The notes under the pieces are model-generated. The model searched no databases. It saw only the letters and a list, made by a program, of their open reading frames with translations, and had not been told where the DNA came from. 48,053 nt of DNA, taken from assembly GCA_025055835.1 (NCBI GenBank), contig JANWWR010000012.1:1-48053 (forward strand), given 5' to 3'. This DNA is from Gemmatales bacterium. GTDB lineage: Bacteria; Planctomycetota; Planctomycetia; Gemmatales; HRBIN36. Shown here piece by piece: positions 23,986-32,473 of this stretch. The position numbers and the translations under genes were made by a program. The first letter of the stretch is position 1; each line of letters opens with the position of its first letter.

Positions 23986-25079
23986 GCTACACGGCCCTTC
24001 GCATCGGTCTGATCGGAGCTGGAGAGAACACCCGGCGGAGGCACATTCCGGGGCTTCGTGCCCTACCCGGCGTCGAGCTGGTCGCCGTCTGCAATCGGCG
24101 GCTGGAATCGACTCTCCGAGTCGCCCGGGAGTACGGCATTCCCCGGACCTATGAGCACTGGGAGGATCTGGTCGAGGCCACCGATCTCGATGCCGTCGTC
24201 ATTGGCACCTGGCCGCACCTGCACTGTCCGATCACGCTGGCTGCCCTGGAACTGGGCAAGCATGTCCTGACCGAGGCCCGCATGGCCATGAATGCCGCCG
24301 AAGCCCATCGCATGCTCGCCGCCTCGAAGCAGCGTCCCCATCTGGTGACGCAGGTCGTGCCCAGCCCATTCGGTTTGCGGGGCCACGAGGTGATGAAGGA
24401 ACTGCTCCGCACCGGGTACATCGGCGAGCCCCGGGAGATGCATGTTTTCGGCATGACGGATCAACTCAGCGACCCCGCCACACCGCTGAGCTGGCGGCAG
24501 GACGCCACCCTGTCCGGCTACAACATGCTGACCTTGGGAATCCTGCACGAGACGGTGTTGCGCTGGGTCGCTCCGGTGGTCCGCGTCCTGGCTCAAGTTC
24601 ACGCATTCATCCCGACGCGGATCGACCCGGCCAGCGGAGTGCGTAGGGCTGTCGGGACGCCCGATAGCGTGCAGGTCCTGACGATCCATGCCGACGGCAT
24701 GCGGGGAGTGTACCAGTTCAGCGGCGTGACCCCGTTCGGCCCCGGCACGGGCGTCGTACTCTACGGCAGAGAGGGTGCCATCTGTTACGACATGAACGCC
24801 GACCGCATCCTGGCCGGACGTCTGCAACGAGGCAGGTTGGCCCACCAGATGCATGAAATTGCCATCCCCCCGGAACGGGAGCGACAGTGGACCGTCGAGG
24901 CCGATTTCGTTGCAGCCATCCGCGAAGGCACCCCCATCGAATTGACCGACTTCGCTACCGGCGTTGAGTACATGGAATTCACCGAAGCGGTTGCACTGAG
25001 TGCCCAGATGGGAGTGGCGGTCGATCTGCCGCTTCGTCTCGGCAGCGTCCGCGAAGAAGTCACGGCACCCACGGAATAA
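23982..25079 (+). CDS. Gfo/Idh/MocA family oxidoreductase, lacking the usual EKP lysine
   Basis: 365 residues. N-terminal Rossmann domain: RIGLIGAGENTRRRHIPGLRAL, AVCNRR, DAVVIGTWPHLHCPITLAALELGKHV. The next motif, where family members have E-K-P with the catalytic lysine, reads TEARMAMN here (E98, A99, R100). The C-terminal domain starts at about residue 125 and carries a GYNMLTLGILHETVLRW helix. Typical members oxidise sugars or inositols with NAD(P)H. The missing lysine suggests altered chemistry or loss of dehydrogenase activity. It is the last gene of the three-gene operon, starting with a 4-base overlap, and ends 20 bases from the convergent SDR gene. Confidence 0.87.
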   Translation: MSYTALRIGLIGAGENTRRRHIPGLRALPGVELVAVCNRRLESTLRVAREYGIPRTYEHWEDLVEATDLDAVVIGTWPHLHCPITLAALELGKHVLTEARMAMNAAEAHRMLAASKQRPHLVTQVVPSPFGLRGHEVMKELLRTGYIGEPREMHVFGMTDQLSDPATPLSWRQDATLSGYNMLTLGILHETVLRWVAPVVRVLAQVHAFIPTRIDPASGVRRAVGTPDSVQVLTIHADGMRGVYQFSGVTPFGPGTGVVLYGREGAICYDMNADRILAGRLQRGRLAHQMHEIAIPPERERQWTVEADFVAAIREGTPIELTDFATGVEYMEFTEAVALSAQMGVAVDLPLRLGSVREEVTAPTE

Positions 25080-25098
25080 AAGATTCCGCGGGAGCTCG

Positions 25099-25899
25099 CT
25101 ACTCCTGATACCGTTGAGCGTACTTGGCCAGGAGCCAATCCACCAGCCGCGGAAACAAGCGGTTCAACCACACCAGCAGCTTGCCGTCGAAGGTGATGAC
25201 CACCTCGTTGACGCGCCGCCGCATGGCCCGAACGATGACCCGAGCGCATTGCTCCGGACTCATGGCTCGGCGGCGCTGCTCGCGGCTGCGCAAACGGTCT
25301 TCGACCAAGTGATCGCGGAATGGCGTCTCGATCAGGCCGGGATTGACGAGAAGAACATGCACGCCGAAGCGAACCAGTTCGGCCCGCAGCGACTCGCTGA
25401 AGCCGCACAGGGCGAACTTGCTGGCACAATACTCGGAATAACCCGGCACGCCCCGTCGGCCAATCACCGAGGAGATGTTCACGATCATCGGCTTGTTGCC
25501 GCGGAACAGGTGCGGCAACGCCAGACGGGTCAGTTCCGCCGGTCCGAAGAAATTCACCTCCATGATCCGACGAAGCCGTTCCGGGCTGGCCTCGTGGAAG
25601 TAGCCCGATGCACCGACCCCTGCATTATTGACGAGAATGTCCAGACCACCCAGCAGCCGGACTGTCTCCGCCACGATGCGCTGCCGGTCGGCTTCCGAGG
25701 TCACGTCGCCCGGCACGACGGCCACTTCGGCTCCGAGCTTGCCAAGCTCCTGGGCTAGCTCTTGAAGCCGGTCGGCAGTCCGGGCCGTCAGAGCCAGACG
25801 AGCCCGATGTCGGGCCAGTTCCCGAGCCAGTGCCTCCCCGATACCGAACGACGCCCCGGTCAGAAGAACCCGTTGATCCCTGAGAGCTGAGACGATCAG
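25099..25899 (-). CDS. SDR family oxidoreductase with apparent CTG start codon
   Basis: 266 residues if started at the CTG 25897-25899. Domain content is complete only with this start: VLLTGASFGIGEAL (cofactor loop, residues 11-24), GDVTSEADR, DILVNNAGVGASG, IVNISSVIGRRG, YSEYCASK (Tyr-x3-Lys) and VNPGLIETPF, then a C-terminal hydrophobic/basic tail. The first in-frame ATG/GTG/TTG (GTG at 25725) would remove the whole cofactor-binding loop. No such codon lies between it and the upstream in-frame stop. The CTG is preceded by AAGGAG with a 5-base spacer and overlaps the DUF1080 stop as CTGA, exactly like the ATGA/GTGA overlaps elsewhere here. Substrate unknown. Confidence 0.85.
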   Translation of the reverse strand: MIVSALRDQRVLLTGASFGIGEALARELARHRARLALTARTADRLQELAQELGKLGAEVAVVPGDVTSEADRQRIVAETVRLLGGLDILVNNAGVGASGYFHEASPERLRRIMEVNFFGPAELTRLALPHLFRGNKPMIVNISSVIGRRGVPGYSEYCASKFALCGFSESLRAELVRFGVHVLLVNPGLIETPFRDHLVEDRLRSREQRRRAMSPEQCARVIVRAMRRRVNEVVITFDGKLLVWLNRLFPRLVDWLLAKYAQRYQE

Positions 25900-26615
25900 T
25901 CCAACTCCTTGATGAAGATGTTGCGGAAGGAAATCTTGCCGAAACTGCCATCCTGCTTGGGATGCTGTTGAAGCTCAATAGGCCCCGCTTCGGGAACTGG
26001 CTTGCCGCGTTCCCAGATGTTTTCGAGCATGACGTCCTTCGCAACCAGTTCGCCATTGAGATACACGGTCACGCGGCCGTCCTTGACGATGATGCGGAAG
26101 GTATTCCATTCTCCCGGCGGCCGATCGGCACGCTTCAGCGGCACCTTGTCGGACGGGTTGCTGTTGTTCCACAAGGCCCCGGAGCCTTTGCCGAATTCGA
26201 GCTTGTAGCGATTCGGATCCAGAGCGTCCGAGTCCCAGATTTGCACCTGCGGAATGCCGCGAAGATAGATGCCGCTGTCCCCTTTCGGTTCGATCTTCCA
26301 GTCAAGCAGCAGCTCAAAGTTGCGATACTCCTTGACGGTGGCGAGGTTCCCGCCCCGGCCGTCGTTGACCAGAACGCCATCCTCGACCTTCCAATGAGGG
26401 AAGACCCGTTCGTTGGTCTGCTGCTGAGCGATGGCGAGCTTGTCCGGGTCTTCCGCGAGCTTGAGCCGCTGATCAATGCGAATCGCTCCCTGCCAGCCGG
26501 TCAAGTCCTTCCCGTTAAACAGGGCGGCGAATCCCGGCGGCGGCTTATTCGGCTCGGCTGACGCGAGACCGAAGCTGAGCGGAATCGTCAGCGGGACCAG
26601 CCAGACGCAAAGCAT
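25896..26615 (-). CDS. DUF1080 (3-keto-disaccharide hydrolase-like) secreted protein
   Basis: 239 residues from the ATG at 26615, which has a perfect AAGGAG site. Signal peptide MLCVWLVPLTIPLSFGLASA, then PGFAALFNGKDLTGWQG, WKVEDGVLVNDGRGGNLAT, YRNFELLLDWKIEPKGDSGIYLRG, ERGKPVPEAGPIELQQH and a terminal ISFRNIFIKEL. This is a complete DUF1080 jelly-roll domain, a family with concanavalin-like fold abundant in planctomycetes and including 3-keto-disaccharide hydrolases. It probably acts on carbohydrates outside the cytoplasm. It is followed with a 4-base overlap by the SDR gene, forming a two-gene operon. The frame is open upstream, but that part is not conserved-looking. Confidence 0.9.
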   Translation of the reverse strand: MLCVWLVPLTIPLSFGLASAEPNKPPPGFAALFNGKDLTGWQGAIRIDQRLKLAEDPDKLAIAQQQTNERVFPHWKVEDGVLVNDGRGGNLATVKEYRNFELLLDWKIEPKGDSGIYLRGIPQVQIWDSDALDPNRYKLEFGKGSGALWNNSNPSDKVPLKRADRPPGEWNTFRIIVKDGRVTVYLNGELVAKDVMLENIWERGKPVPEAGPIELQQHPKQDGSFGKISFRNIFIKELD

Positions 26616-26819
26616 TTTTGTCTCCTTGTGCGGTGTCCTTGCCAAATCCGTTTTTCCGCAGTCTGGGAAATCTCTCTCATGGTGCGACATGCGGGGAAGG
26701 ATTGCAAGACGCATGTTTTTCCATCTCATCGCATCTCTCGCGGGAACCACATGGCGGTTGTCGTCGCAGGTTGCTATCGTAACCGCAAGCACGCAACCGA
26801 TGAATCTGCCGCAGGATCA

Positions 26820-27803
26820 ATGAGCCAGACTCCCTGTCCGGATTCTCCCGTTTCCTCGCCAGCTGAATTTGCCAAGCCGGGAACATTGTGCTTGATCGCC
26901 AATCCCAGCGCTGGTCGGGGACGGGCCGGACGCATTTTGCGGCGGGTTCTTCATATTCTGGGCAAGCGGGCCGAGTATTGGATCACGAAAGAACCCGGCC
27001 ATGCCGAGACTCTCGCCCGACAGGCGGTTCGGGAGGGCTTTTCCACGGTCGTTGCCGCCGGGGGCGACGGCACGGTTCACGAGATTGCGAACGGTTTGCT
27101 TGACGAGAATCGGCAGGATGTGTGCCTTGGCGTCTTGCCGGTTGGGTCGGGTAACGACTACGCAGCGAGTTTAGCTCTGCCAGGAAATGCAGAGCGATTG
27201 GCGGAGATTGTCTCGGGTCCAATCGTTCGCCGGGTAGATGTTGGCCTGGTGCAATGCGCAACGGGCAAGCGGCGCTGGTTCGTCAACACGCTGGGTTTCT
27301 GCTTGAGTGGCGCAGTGGTCTGGGAAACATGCCACGTGCGGCATCTTCGCGGCCTGGCTCTTTATGCCTGGGGAGCCATTCGTGCCATCTGGAGGCACTT
27401 TCGCGCGCCGCTGACCAAGATCAAATTCGACGACACGCAGGTAACCCTGCCGACGCTGTTCTTGACCGTGGCCCTCGGGAAGCGGGAAGGCGGAGGATTC
27501 CTCGTGGCTCCGCAGGCCGAGTTGGACGACGGCTGGTTCGATTATCTGCATGGCAGCCAAATCTCTCGGCTTGGAGCATTGTGGTATATGCCCGCTTTGG
27601 CACTGGGCCGAATACCGGAGAACGATCCCGCGGTGAGGACCGGCCGCTGCCGACGGTTGGAGATTTCAGCTGAAGAGCCCTTTGCCATCCATGCGGACGG
27701 CGAGGTTTTTTCCGGGCCTCAGGACCGGGTCTGTCCGCTCAGCGTTGAGCTGCGGCCTCGAGCCTTGCCTGTCAAGGCATTTAGCCGCAATCAAGCCCCA
27801 TGA
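26820..27803 (+). CDS. Diacylglycerol kinase family lipid kinase
   Basis: 327 residues from the ATG at 26820. DAGK catalytic domain motifs: IANPSAGRGRAGR, VVAAGGDGTVHEIANGL (the GGDGT nucleotide loop), VLPVGSGNDYAASLAL and, at the C-terminus, FAIHADGEVF. This is the YegS/LCB5-type family that phosphorylates diacylglycerol or other lipids at the membrane. The start is chosen because the domain begins about 25 residues after it and CAGGA lies just upstream; an in-frame ATG at 26751 is an alternative. It is convergent with the small lipoprotein gene, with hairpins between. Confidence 0.88.
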   Translation: MSQTPCPDSPVSSPAEFAKPGTLCLIANPSAGRGRAGRILRRVLHILGKRAEYWITKEPGHAETLARQAVREGFSTVVAAGGDGTVHEIANGLLDENRQDVCLGVLPVGSGNDYAASLALPGNAERLAEIVSGPIVRRVDVGLVQCATGKRRWFVNTLGFCLSGAVVWETCHVRHLRGLALYAWGAIRAIWRHFRAPLTKIKFDDTQVTLPTLFLTVALGKREGGGFLVAPQAELDDGWFDYLHGSQISRLGALWYMPALALGRIPENDPAVRTGRCRRLEISAEEPFAIHADGEVFSGPQDRVCPLSVELRPRALPVKAFSRNQAP

Positions 27804-27812
27804 AGCAAAGGC

Positions 27813-27857
27813 GGCGAGGAACCTCGCCTTGCCAGCCTCCTTTTTTTAGGAGAAGCT
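27813..27857 (+). terminator. Probable terminator after the lipid kinase gene
   Basis: GGCGAGG...CCTCGCC forms a short hairpin (27813-27828), followed by CTCCT-T-run-AGGAG, a second hairpin with seven consecutive T in it. Position 10 bases after the stop codon fits intrinsic termination; the shape is not perfect. Confidence 0.45.
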
Positions 27858-27913
27858 GCGGAAGGCGAAGGCTTCTCGCCGATTGTTTTATGGCTAAGAC
27901 CCAATTAAGCTGT

Positions 27914-28129
27914 TTAGTCCGGTTCTCGGGCGCCGCCACCACCGCCAGCCGGTTGACCGCTGCCTGGCGGCTGGGGAAGACCGCCCTTGCCGCTGCCGGC
28001 TCCGATTCCGTGGACGTCCTTGACTGTCGGAGCGGCCTTTGTGTCCTTGGGCATCTCGACCTTGGTGCCACCGCCGCAGCCCAAAGCGAGCATGGCCACT
28101 GCGGCCGTCATGACAAGATAGCGCGTCAT
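27914..28129 (-). CDS. Small Gly/Pro-rich lipoprotein
   Basis: 71 residues. Lipoprotein signal TAAVAMLALGC with lipidated cysteine at 18, then a short charged part (KVEMPKDTKAAPTVKD) and a flexible Gly/Pro/Gln tail. It has no recognisable domain. Such small lipoproteins commonly follow DUF1559 genes in planctomycetes; this one follows 93 bases after the DUF1559 gene on the same strand. ATG at 28129 has a CAGGAG site; the open frame upstream is not needed. Confidence 0.78.
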   Translation of the reverse strand: MTRYLVMTAAVAMLALGCGGGTKVEMPKDTKAAPTVKDVHGIGAGSGKGGLPQPPGSGQPAGGGGGAREPD

Positions 28130-28222
28130 AGGTGCGTCTCCTGAACACTGAACGCTTTTTCGATGGAACAACAAACGGGGGAGAGGTTTCCCTCTCCCCC
28201 GCGACAATTGTGTCGTCAGAGA

Positions 28223-29293
28223 TCAGTCCAGAATCGCCGAGGTGTCCTGGTTCATACCATCCTTGCGACCGGCCAGTTGCTGGAGGACGTACCAGTCAGA
28301 GCCGGGGCTGAACGCACCAGGGTTGCCGACGTAAGTCTGACCGCGGCGAACACCGCGCGTCGAACCATCACCGAAGGCGAACTGGACGACGGCGGCGTGA
28401 CGGCTGCTGAAGCAGTACCACGGCGGTTCACCGGGAACAACCGGGCCACCATCACCCTGCGTGGCCCCGTTCGGCATACCAGCGTACACGCCACCAGCCC
28501 CGATGCCAAACCAGCAAGCTTCATAATGCCGGATACGCGGCTGGCCGAATCGCGGGTCGTTTGAGGCCAGCATTTCGCCAATCATAAGAGTGTTGCTGGT
28601 GCCATCCTGAGCCGCCAATTGACCCAAGGTCAGGTCGCCACGGTTGGCCATGACGCCAACAAATTGGCTCAGCAACGGATGCGTGCCGTTGCCGGAAGAA
28701 CCGTTGACGCCGACGTAATTGGAGCGTCCCAGATCGGCAGAGGTTGGAAGCGGAATGGCATTGGCCTGAATACGCGCTCCACTGGCATCGTTCCAGAAGT
28801 GGACCGAAACACCCACCGCCGTCGTGGCGTCGAAGTGCGTATCGCTGGGGCACAAGTACATCTTCAAGCGGGCTCGGGCCACGTTGAAGTCGATGCTGTT
28901 CAAAAACCATGGCGATGACACCTGGTTGAGGCCGAAGGGGAAGCCCGGCTGGTTGGTGTCGGGATGCACCATCATCTTGAAGAGGTTATCCTGTTCCATG
29001 TAGGGCAGGATCTCGGCCAGGACGCCAGACTGCTGGAACTGCGACATGTTCAGGCTTTGGCCGTTGGGCAACGGGCCGTGGTAGCCAGGAGGCAGGCGAT
29101 TGTAGTCGTTGTGGTAGTTGTGGCAGGCGATGGCGATCTGACGCAGGTTGCTTGCGCAAAGCATTTTGTTCGCGGCTTCGCGCACTTTTTGGACTGCCGG
29201 GAGCAATAACGCCATCAAGATCGCGATGATGGCGATCACCACCAGCAGCTCGATCAGGGTGAAACCTGAGCGAGACCGACCGTGACTTGGCAT
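28223..29293 (-). CDS. DUF1559 domain pilin-like secreted protein
   Basis: 356 residues. It opens with a type IV prepilin signal: G10 followed by FTLIELLVVIAIIAILMAL, with the conserved glutamate at +5. The remainder is DUF1559 (SBP_bac_10-like in older annotations), a family greatly expanded in Planctomycetota: LRQIAIACHNYHNDYNRLPPG, LCPSD, a GTSNTLMIGE block, and near the end the H-x9-DG motif (HAAVVQFAFGDGS). Likely a pseudopilin processed by prepilin peptidase; function unknown. ATG at 29293 has AAGGAG 8 bases upstream. Divergent from the Bat operon. Confidence 0.93.
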   Translation of the reverse strand: MPSHGRSRSGFTLIELLVVIAIIAILMALLLPAVQKVREAANKMLCASNLRQIAIACHNYHNDYNRLPPGYHGPLPNGQSLNMSQFQQSGVLAEILPYMEQDNLFKMMVHPDTNQPGFPFGLNQVSSPWFLNSIDFNVARARLKMYLCPSDTHFDATTAVGVSVHFWNDASGARIQANAIPLPTSADLGRSNYVGVNGSSGNGTHPLLSQFVGVMANRGDLTLGQLAAQDGTSNTLMIGEMLASNDPRFGQPRIRHYEACWFGIGAGGVYAGMPNGATQGDGGPVVPGEPPWYCFSSRHAAVVQFAFGDGSTRGVRRGQTYVGNPGAFSPGSDWYVLQQLAGRKDGMNQDTSAILD

Positions 29294-29606
29294 GGAGAGG
29301 CTCCTTGTTCAAAGGACCAACGATACCAGATAACCGTGGCACGAAACCGGGCGAGAATCCCGCGCGAACAGCAGTTACCCTTGCGAGTTCCAATCCAAAA
29401 AACCGTAGAATAGAGCAGTGTCCCGGCAAAGCCGAAAGGCACGAACTGTTCGCGGCAGGTACTTCTCTACCGTCCCCGCCGTCGTCTACCCTACTCGGCG
29501 GTTTTTCCGGTTTCAAGTGAAATCCGGTAGTAAACTCGGTGAGTTTTCGGAACGTGCCAATTCTCATGGGAATGCCAGATAAGCAGGCCAACCTTCGGAC
29601 TGTCTG
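29294..29606. other. Intergenic region, 313 bases, between divergent DUF1559 and Bat genes
   Basis: No gene seen. A weak plus-strand promoter-like pair, TTGCGA (29381-29386) and TAGAAT (29406-29411) with a 19-base spacer, could serve the Bat operon but lies about 195 bases before its first ATG. Confidence 0.5.
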
Positions 29607-30596
29607 ATGCACTTCGCAAATCCCCTCTGGCTGCTCTTGCTCGTAACGCTGCCCCTGCTGGCCTGGTGGTGGCTTCGGCGTCCGCGGGCCGCTTTCCGCT
29701 ATTCAGCTACGGCCGGCATCGCTACTGAGATTCCGCAATCAAGCCGCTGGGCCAACGTGTTTTCCCTCGGTCTCAGACTCGCCATCGTGTCCTTGCTCAT
29801 TTTGGGCTTGGCCCGTCCCCGATGGCCGGACCTTTCTACCCGATTACCGGCCCGTAGCGTGGCCCTGGTCTTTGTGCTCGATGTCAGCGGAAGCATGGCC
29901 GAGCAAGACTTGGAACGCGACGGCCAGCGGTTGTCTCGTCTCAGTGTTGCCAAAGACGTGCTAAGGCGATTCGTGATCGGCGACGGCCAAATGTTCGAGG
30001 GACGCCCCGAAGACTTGCTCGGCCTGATCACTTTCGCCGCTCGGGTCGAGCAGATTTGTCCCCCCTCGCTGGGACACCAGGCTCTTCTACGGACGCTGGA
30101 CGGAGCAGAACCGCTCGGCGTTCCCCCCGATTCGGCGACGAACATCGGCGACGCGATGGCGATCGGTATTCAACTTCTGCGTGGCACCGAACCCAAGGAA
30201 AAAGTGCTAGTCGTTCTCAGTGACGGCGAACACAATGTTCCGCCGGATGTCGTCCCGAACGCCTTGAAACCCCGTCAGGCCGCCCGGTTGGCTCAGGCAC
30301 TCGGCGTTCGCGTCCATGCCGTCTTCGTCGGTTCCGGCGAAGAGGCCACGGCCGTCGAGGCCGAGCAGTCGCTTCGGGACGTCGCTGCCTACACGGGGGG
30401 CAAAGCATTTCGCGCTGCCGACGCTGAGGCTTTCCAAGAAGTTTGCCGACAGATCGACCAACTGGAGCGGACTCCCATTCAGACTTTTCAATACCTCCGC
30501 TGGCATGAAGCCTACCCGTGGCTGGGCTTGGCAGCAGCCGTGCTTCTGACCACGCTTATCACCTTGGAAATGTCCCGTTTTCGGAGGCTGCCGTGA
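29607..30596 (+). CDS. BatA-like von Willebrand factor A membrane protein
   Basis: 329 residues. N-terminal BatA-type region FANPLWLLLLVTLPLLAWWWLRR and a second helix (about 52-70), then a VWA domain with intact MIDAS motif VLDVSGSM (D92, S94, S96), TNIGDAMAIG and VVLSDGEHN, and a C-terminal membrane helix (WLGLAAAVLLTTLITLEM). Bat (Bacteroides aerotolerance) proteins form membrane complexes with VWA and TPR partners and are implicated in envelope stress or protein maturation. Here MoxR and DUF58 genes, usual neighbours upstream, are absent. The stop overlaps the next start by 4 bases. Confidence 0.9.
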   Translation: MHFANPLWLLLLVTLPLLAWWWLRRPRAAFRYSATAGIATEIPQSSRWANVFSLGLRLAIVSLLILGLARPRWPDLSTRLPARSVALVFVLDVSGSMAEQDLERDGQRLSRLSVAKDVLRRFVIGDGQMFEGRPEDLLGLITFAARVEQICPPSLGHQALLRTLDGAEPLGVPPDSATNIGDAMAIGIQLLRGTEPKEKVLVVLSDGEHNVPPDVVPNALKPRQAARLAQALGVRVHAVFVGSGEEATAVEAEQSLRDVAAYTGGKAFRAADAEAFQEVCRQIDQLERTPIQTFQYLRWHEAYPWLGLAAAVLLTTLITLEMSRFRRLP

Positions 30597-32473
30597 GCTG
30601 GCTGGAGCGGTGGTTCCTGCATCCGGAATTCCTTCTGCTGCTTGCCACGCTGCCGTTGCTACTTTGGCTCCGGAGACGACAACGGCTTCGGCGACTGGCT
30701 GAGTCCGTTGCCGTCACAGGCGGCCACGATCTGGCCATCCTGGACCGTCGGCGACGCCGTTGGCTCGATCGTTTTTTGGTGCTGGCTTTAGTCCTGGTCA
30801 TTCTGGGCAGCGCGGGGCCGCGCTTCGGACGTGATCCGGAAGCACCTCCTGGTTTGGGCCGGGACGTCGTGGTCGTTCTCGACGTCAGCCGGAGTATGCT
30901 GGCCGAGGAAAATCGAGGCACAAGCCGTTTGGACCGGGCCAAGGAACGTCTCTTCGCCTTTGTGGACGCCGTCGAACGTCGCGGTGGATACCGCCTGGCC
31001 CTGATCGTATTCGCGGGAAAGGCCAAGGTCGTGCTCCATTTATCCGATGATTACGACGCCTTCCGCTATGCACTGGCGGAAGCAGAGTCGGATTGGTTTC
31101 CCGCTTCGGAGCGCGTCGTTTGGCAGGCGGATGGCAGCAGTTACGGAACGAGTCTGCGTCACGCCCTGGAATTAGCTGTCAAGACCCATGACCCCGCAGC
31201 CCGTGGATTCCAGGAAACGCTTCTGGTCAGCGACGGCGATGATCTAGCAGGCGATTGGTCAGCCGCAATTCCTATCCTTCGTGATGCTCAATTGCCCGTC
31301 ACGGTGCTGGCAGTGGGCGATCCAACTCGGGACGCGTTGATCCCGACGGGTAGACCTGAAGAACCGTTTGTGGTGTACGGGGGTCAGCCGGTGCGGACTC
31401 GGCGACATGACGAAGTGCTGCGGTCCCTTGCTGAAGCCACCAGCGGACAGTTTGTCGCCGAGGAACAGGGGCCGTTGGCCCTCGTTGCATGGTTTCAAGC
31501 GAACGTGACTCGGCGGCCGGAGCGGGAATGGTTCGCCGACCGCATTCCACAAACACGCCATCGCTTCGCCTGGCTTTTCGCTCTGGCCTTGGGTTTGATG
31601 GTGATAGAGCTGGTTGGATCGGATCGCGGAAACGGTCGAACGGAAATGCGCTTAGACACGCAAACGCTGGCAACCGCTGCCCTGCTCGGCCTGTTCTGGC
31701 TAAGCGGCGACGACGTCGCGTCTTTGCTACGCCTGGGCAACGCGGCCTACTCCCGAGGAGACTTCGCGGCTGCTCTAGCGTACTACGATTCGGCTCGAAG
31801 AGTCGCTGATGATCCTGGCCAAGTGGCGTTCTGCCGTGCCGCGGCCCTTTACCAGCTGGGCAGGTACGCCGAGGCCGACTCCGCTTATCGGCAGACGCTG
31901 GAAGATGCCGTCGGCTGGCGACGGGCTGCTGCGTGGTACGGACTGGGGAACGCCCTGGTCCGTCAGGCAGAATATCTGCCCGGGCGCGCCGCAGTGCAAA
32001 AACTCCGGGAAGCTGCCGAGGCGTATCAAGCCTGTCTAGCAGAGTGCGAAAACCTGTCGCAGCAGGAACGCGGTAATCTGGCCGACGATGCTGGTCACAA
32101 TCTGGAACAGGCCCGGCTGCTCTTGGCCAGGAAATCAGCAGAAGCCCAAACCCAGAACGAACCGGCAGACCAGCCGCCGACGAAGCCCCGAAATGATAAC
32201 CGAAACAGCAATCCGCAGGGGGAACCGCAAGGCCAACCATCACTACAGCCGCGTCCGGAGACGACACCCCCGGCGGGTCAGCAGCCCCGCGTCACCGAGC
32301 AGACACGGCCTGGCCGGGGCAATCTGCCCCCGCTCCTGGACGATCTTTCAGCCCCAATCCTGTCCCCCTTGGAAGCCAACGAGTATCTCCGCTTCCACGT
32401 CGAACGCATTCACCTGGAACGATCCCGACGCCGGGCCGCTTCGGGAACACCCTCCGAGGGCCGGGACTGGTGA
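30593..32473 (+). CDS. BatB-BatC fusion: VWA domain plus TPR protein
   Basis: 626 residues from the GTG at 30593 (GTGA overlap with the BatA gene). N-terminal helices (about 12-26 and 60-73), VWA domain with MIDAS VLDVSRSM (D97, S99, S101) and LLVSDGDDLAGDW, then a helix FAWLFALALGLMVIELVG. Beyond about residue 370 come TPR repeats (LLRLGNAAYSRGDFAAALAYYDSA, AALYQLGRYAEADSAYRQTLEDA, WYGLGNALVRQAEY) and a Gln/Pro-rich disordered stretch, ending in a short charged helix. In many bacteria these are separate BatB and BatC genes; here they are one chain. Confidence 0.88.
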   Translation: MSWLERWFLHPEFLLLLATLPLLLWLRRRQRLRRLAESVAVTGGHDLAILDRRRRRWLDRFLVLALVLVILGSAGPRFGRDPEAPPGLGRDVVVVLDVSRSMLAEENRGTSRLDRAKERLFAFVDAVERRGGYRLALIVFAGKAKVVLHLSDDYDAFRYALAEAESDWFPASERVVWQADGSSYGTSLRHALELAVKTHDPAARGFQETLLVSDGDDLAGDWSAAIPILRDAQLPVTVLAVGDPTRDALIPTGRPEEPFVVYGGQPVRTRRHDEVLRSLAEATSGQFVAEEQGPLALVAWFQANVTRRPEREWFADRIPQTRHRFAWLFALALGLMVIELVGSDRGNGRTEMRLDTQTLATAALLGLFWLSGDDVASLLRLGNAAYSRGDFAAALAYYDSARRVADDPGQVAFCRAAALYQLGRYAEADSAYRQTLEDAVGWRRAAAWYGLGNALVRQAEYLPGRAAVQKLREAAEAYQACLAECENLSQQERGNLADDAGHNLEQARLLLARKSAEAQTQNEPADQPPTKPRNDNRNSNPQGEPQGQPSLQPRPETTPPAGQQPRVTEQTRPGRGNLPPLLDDLSAPILSPLEANEYLRFHVERIHLERSRRRAASGTPSEGRDW

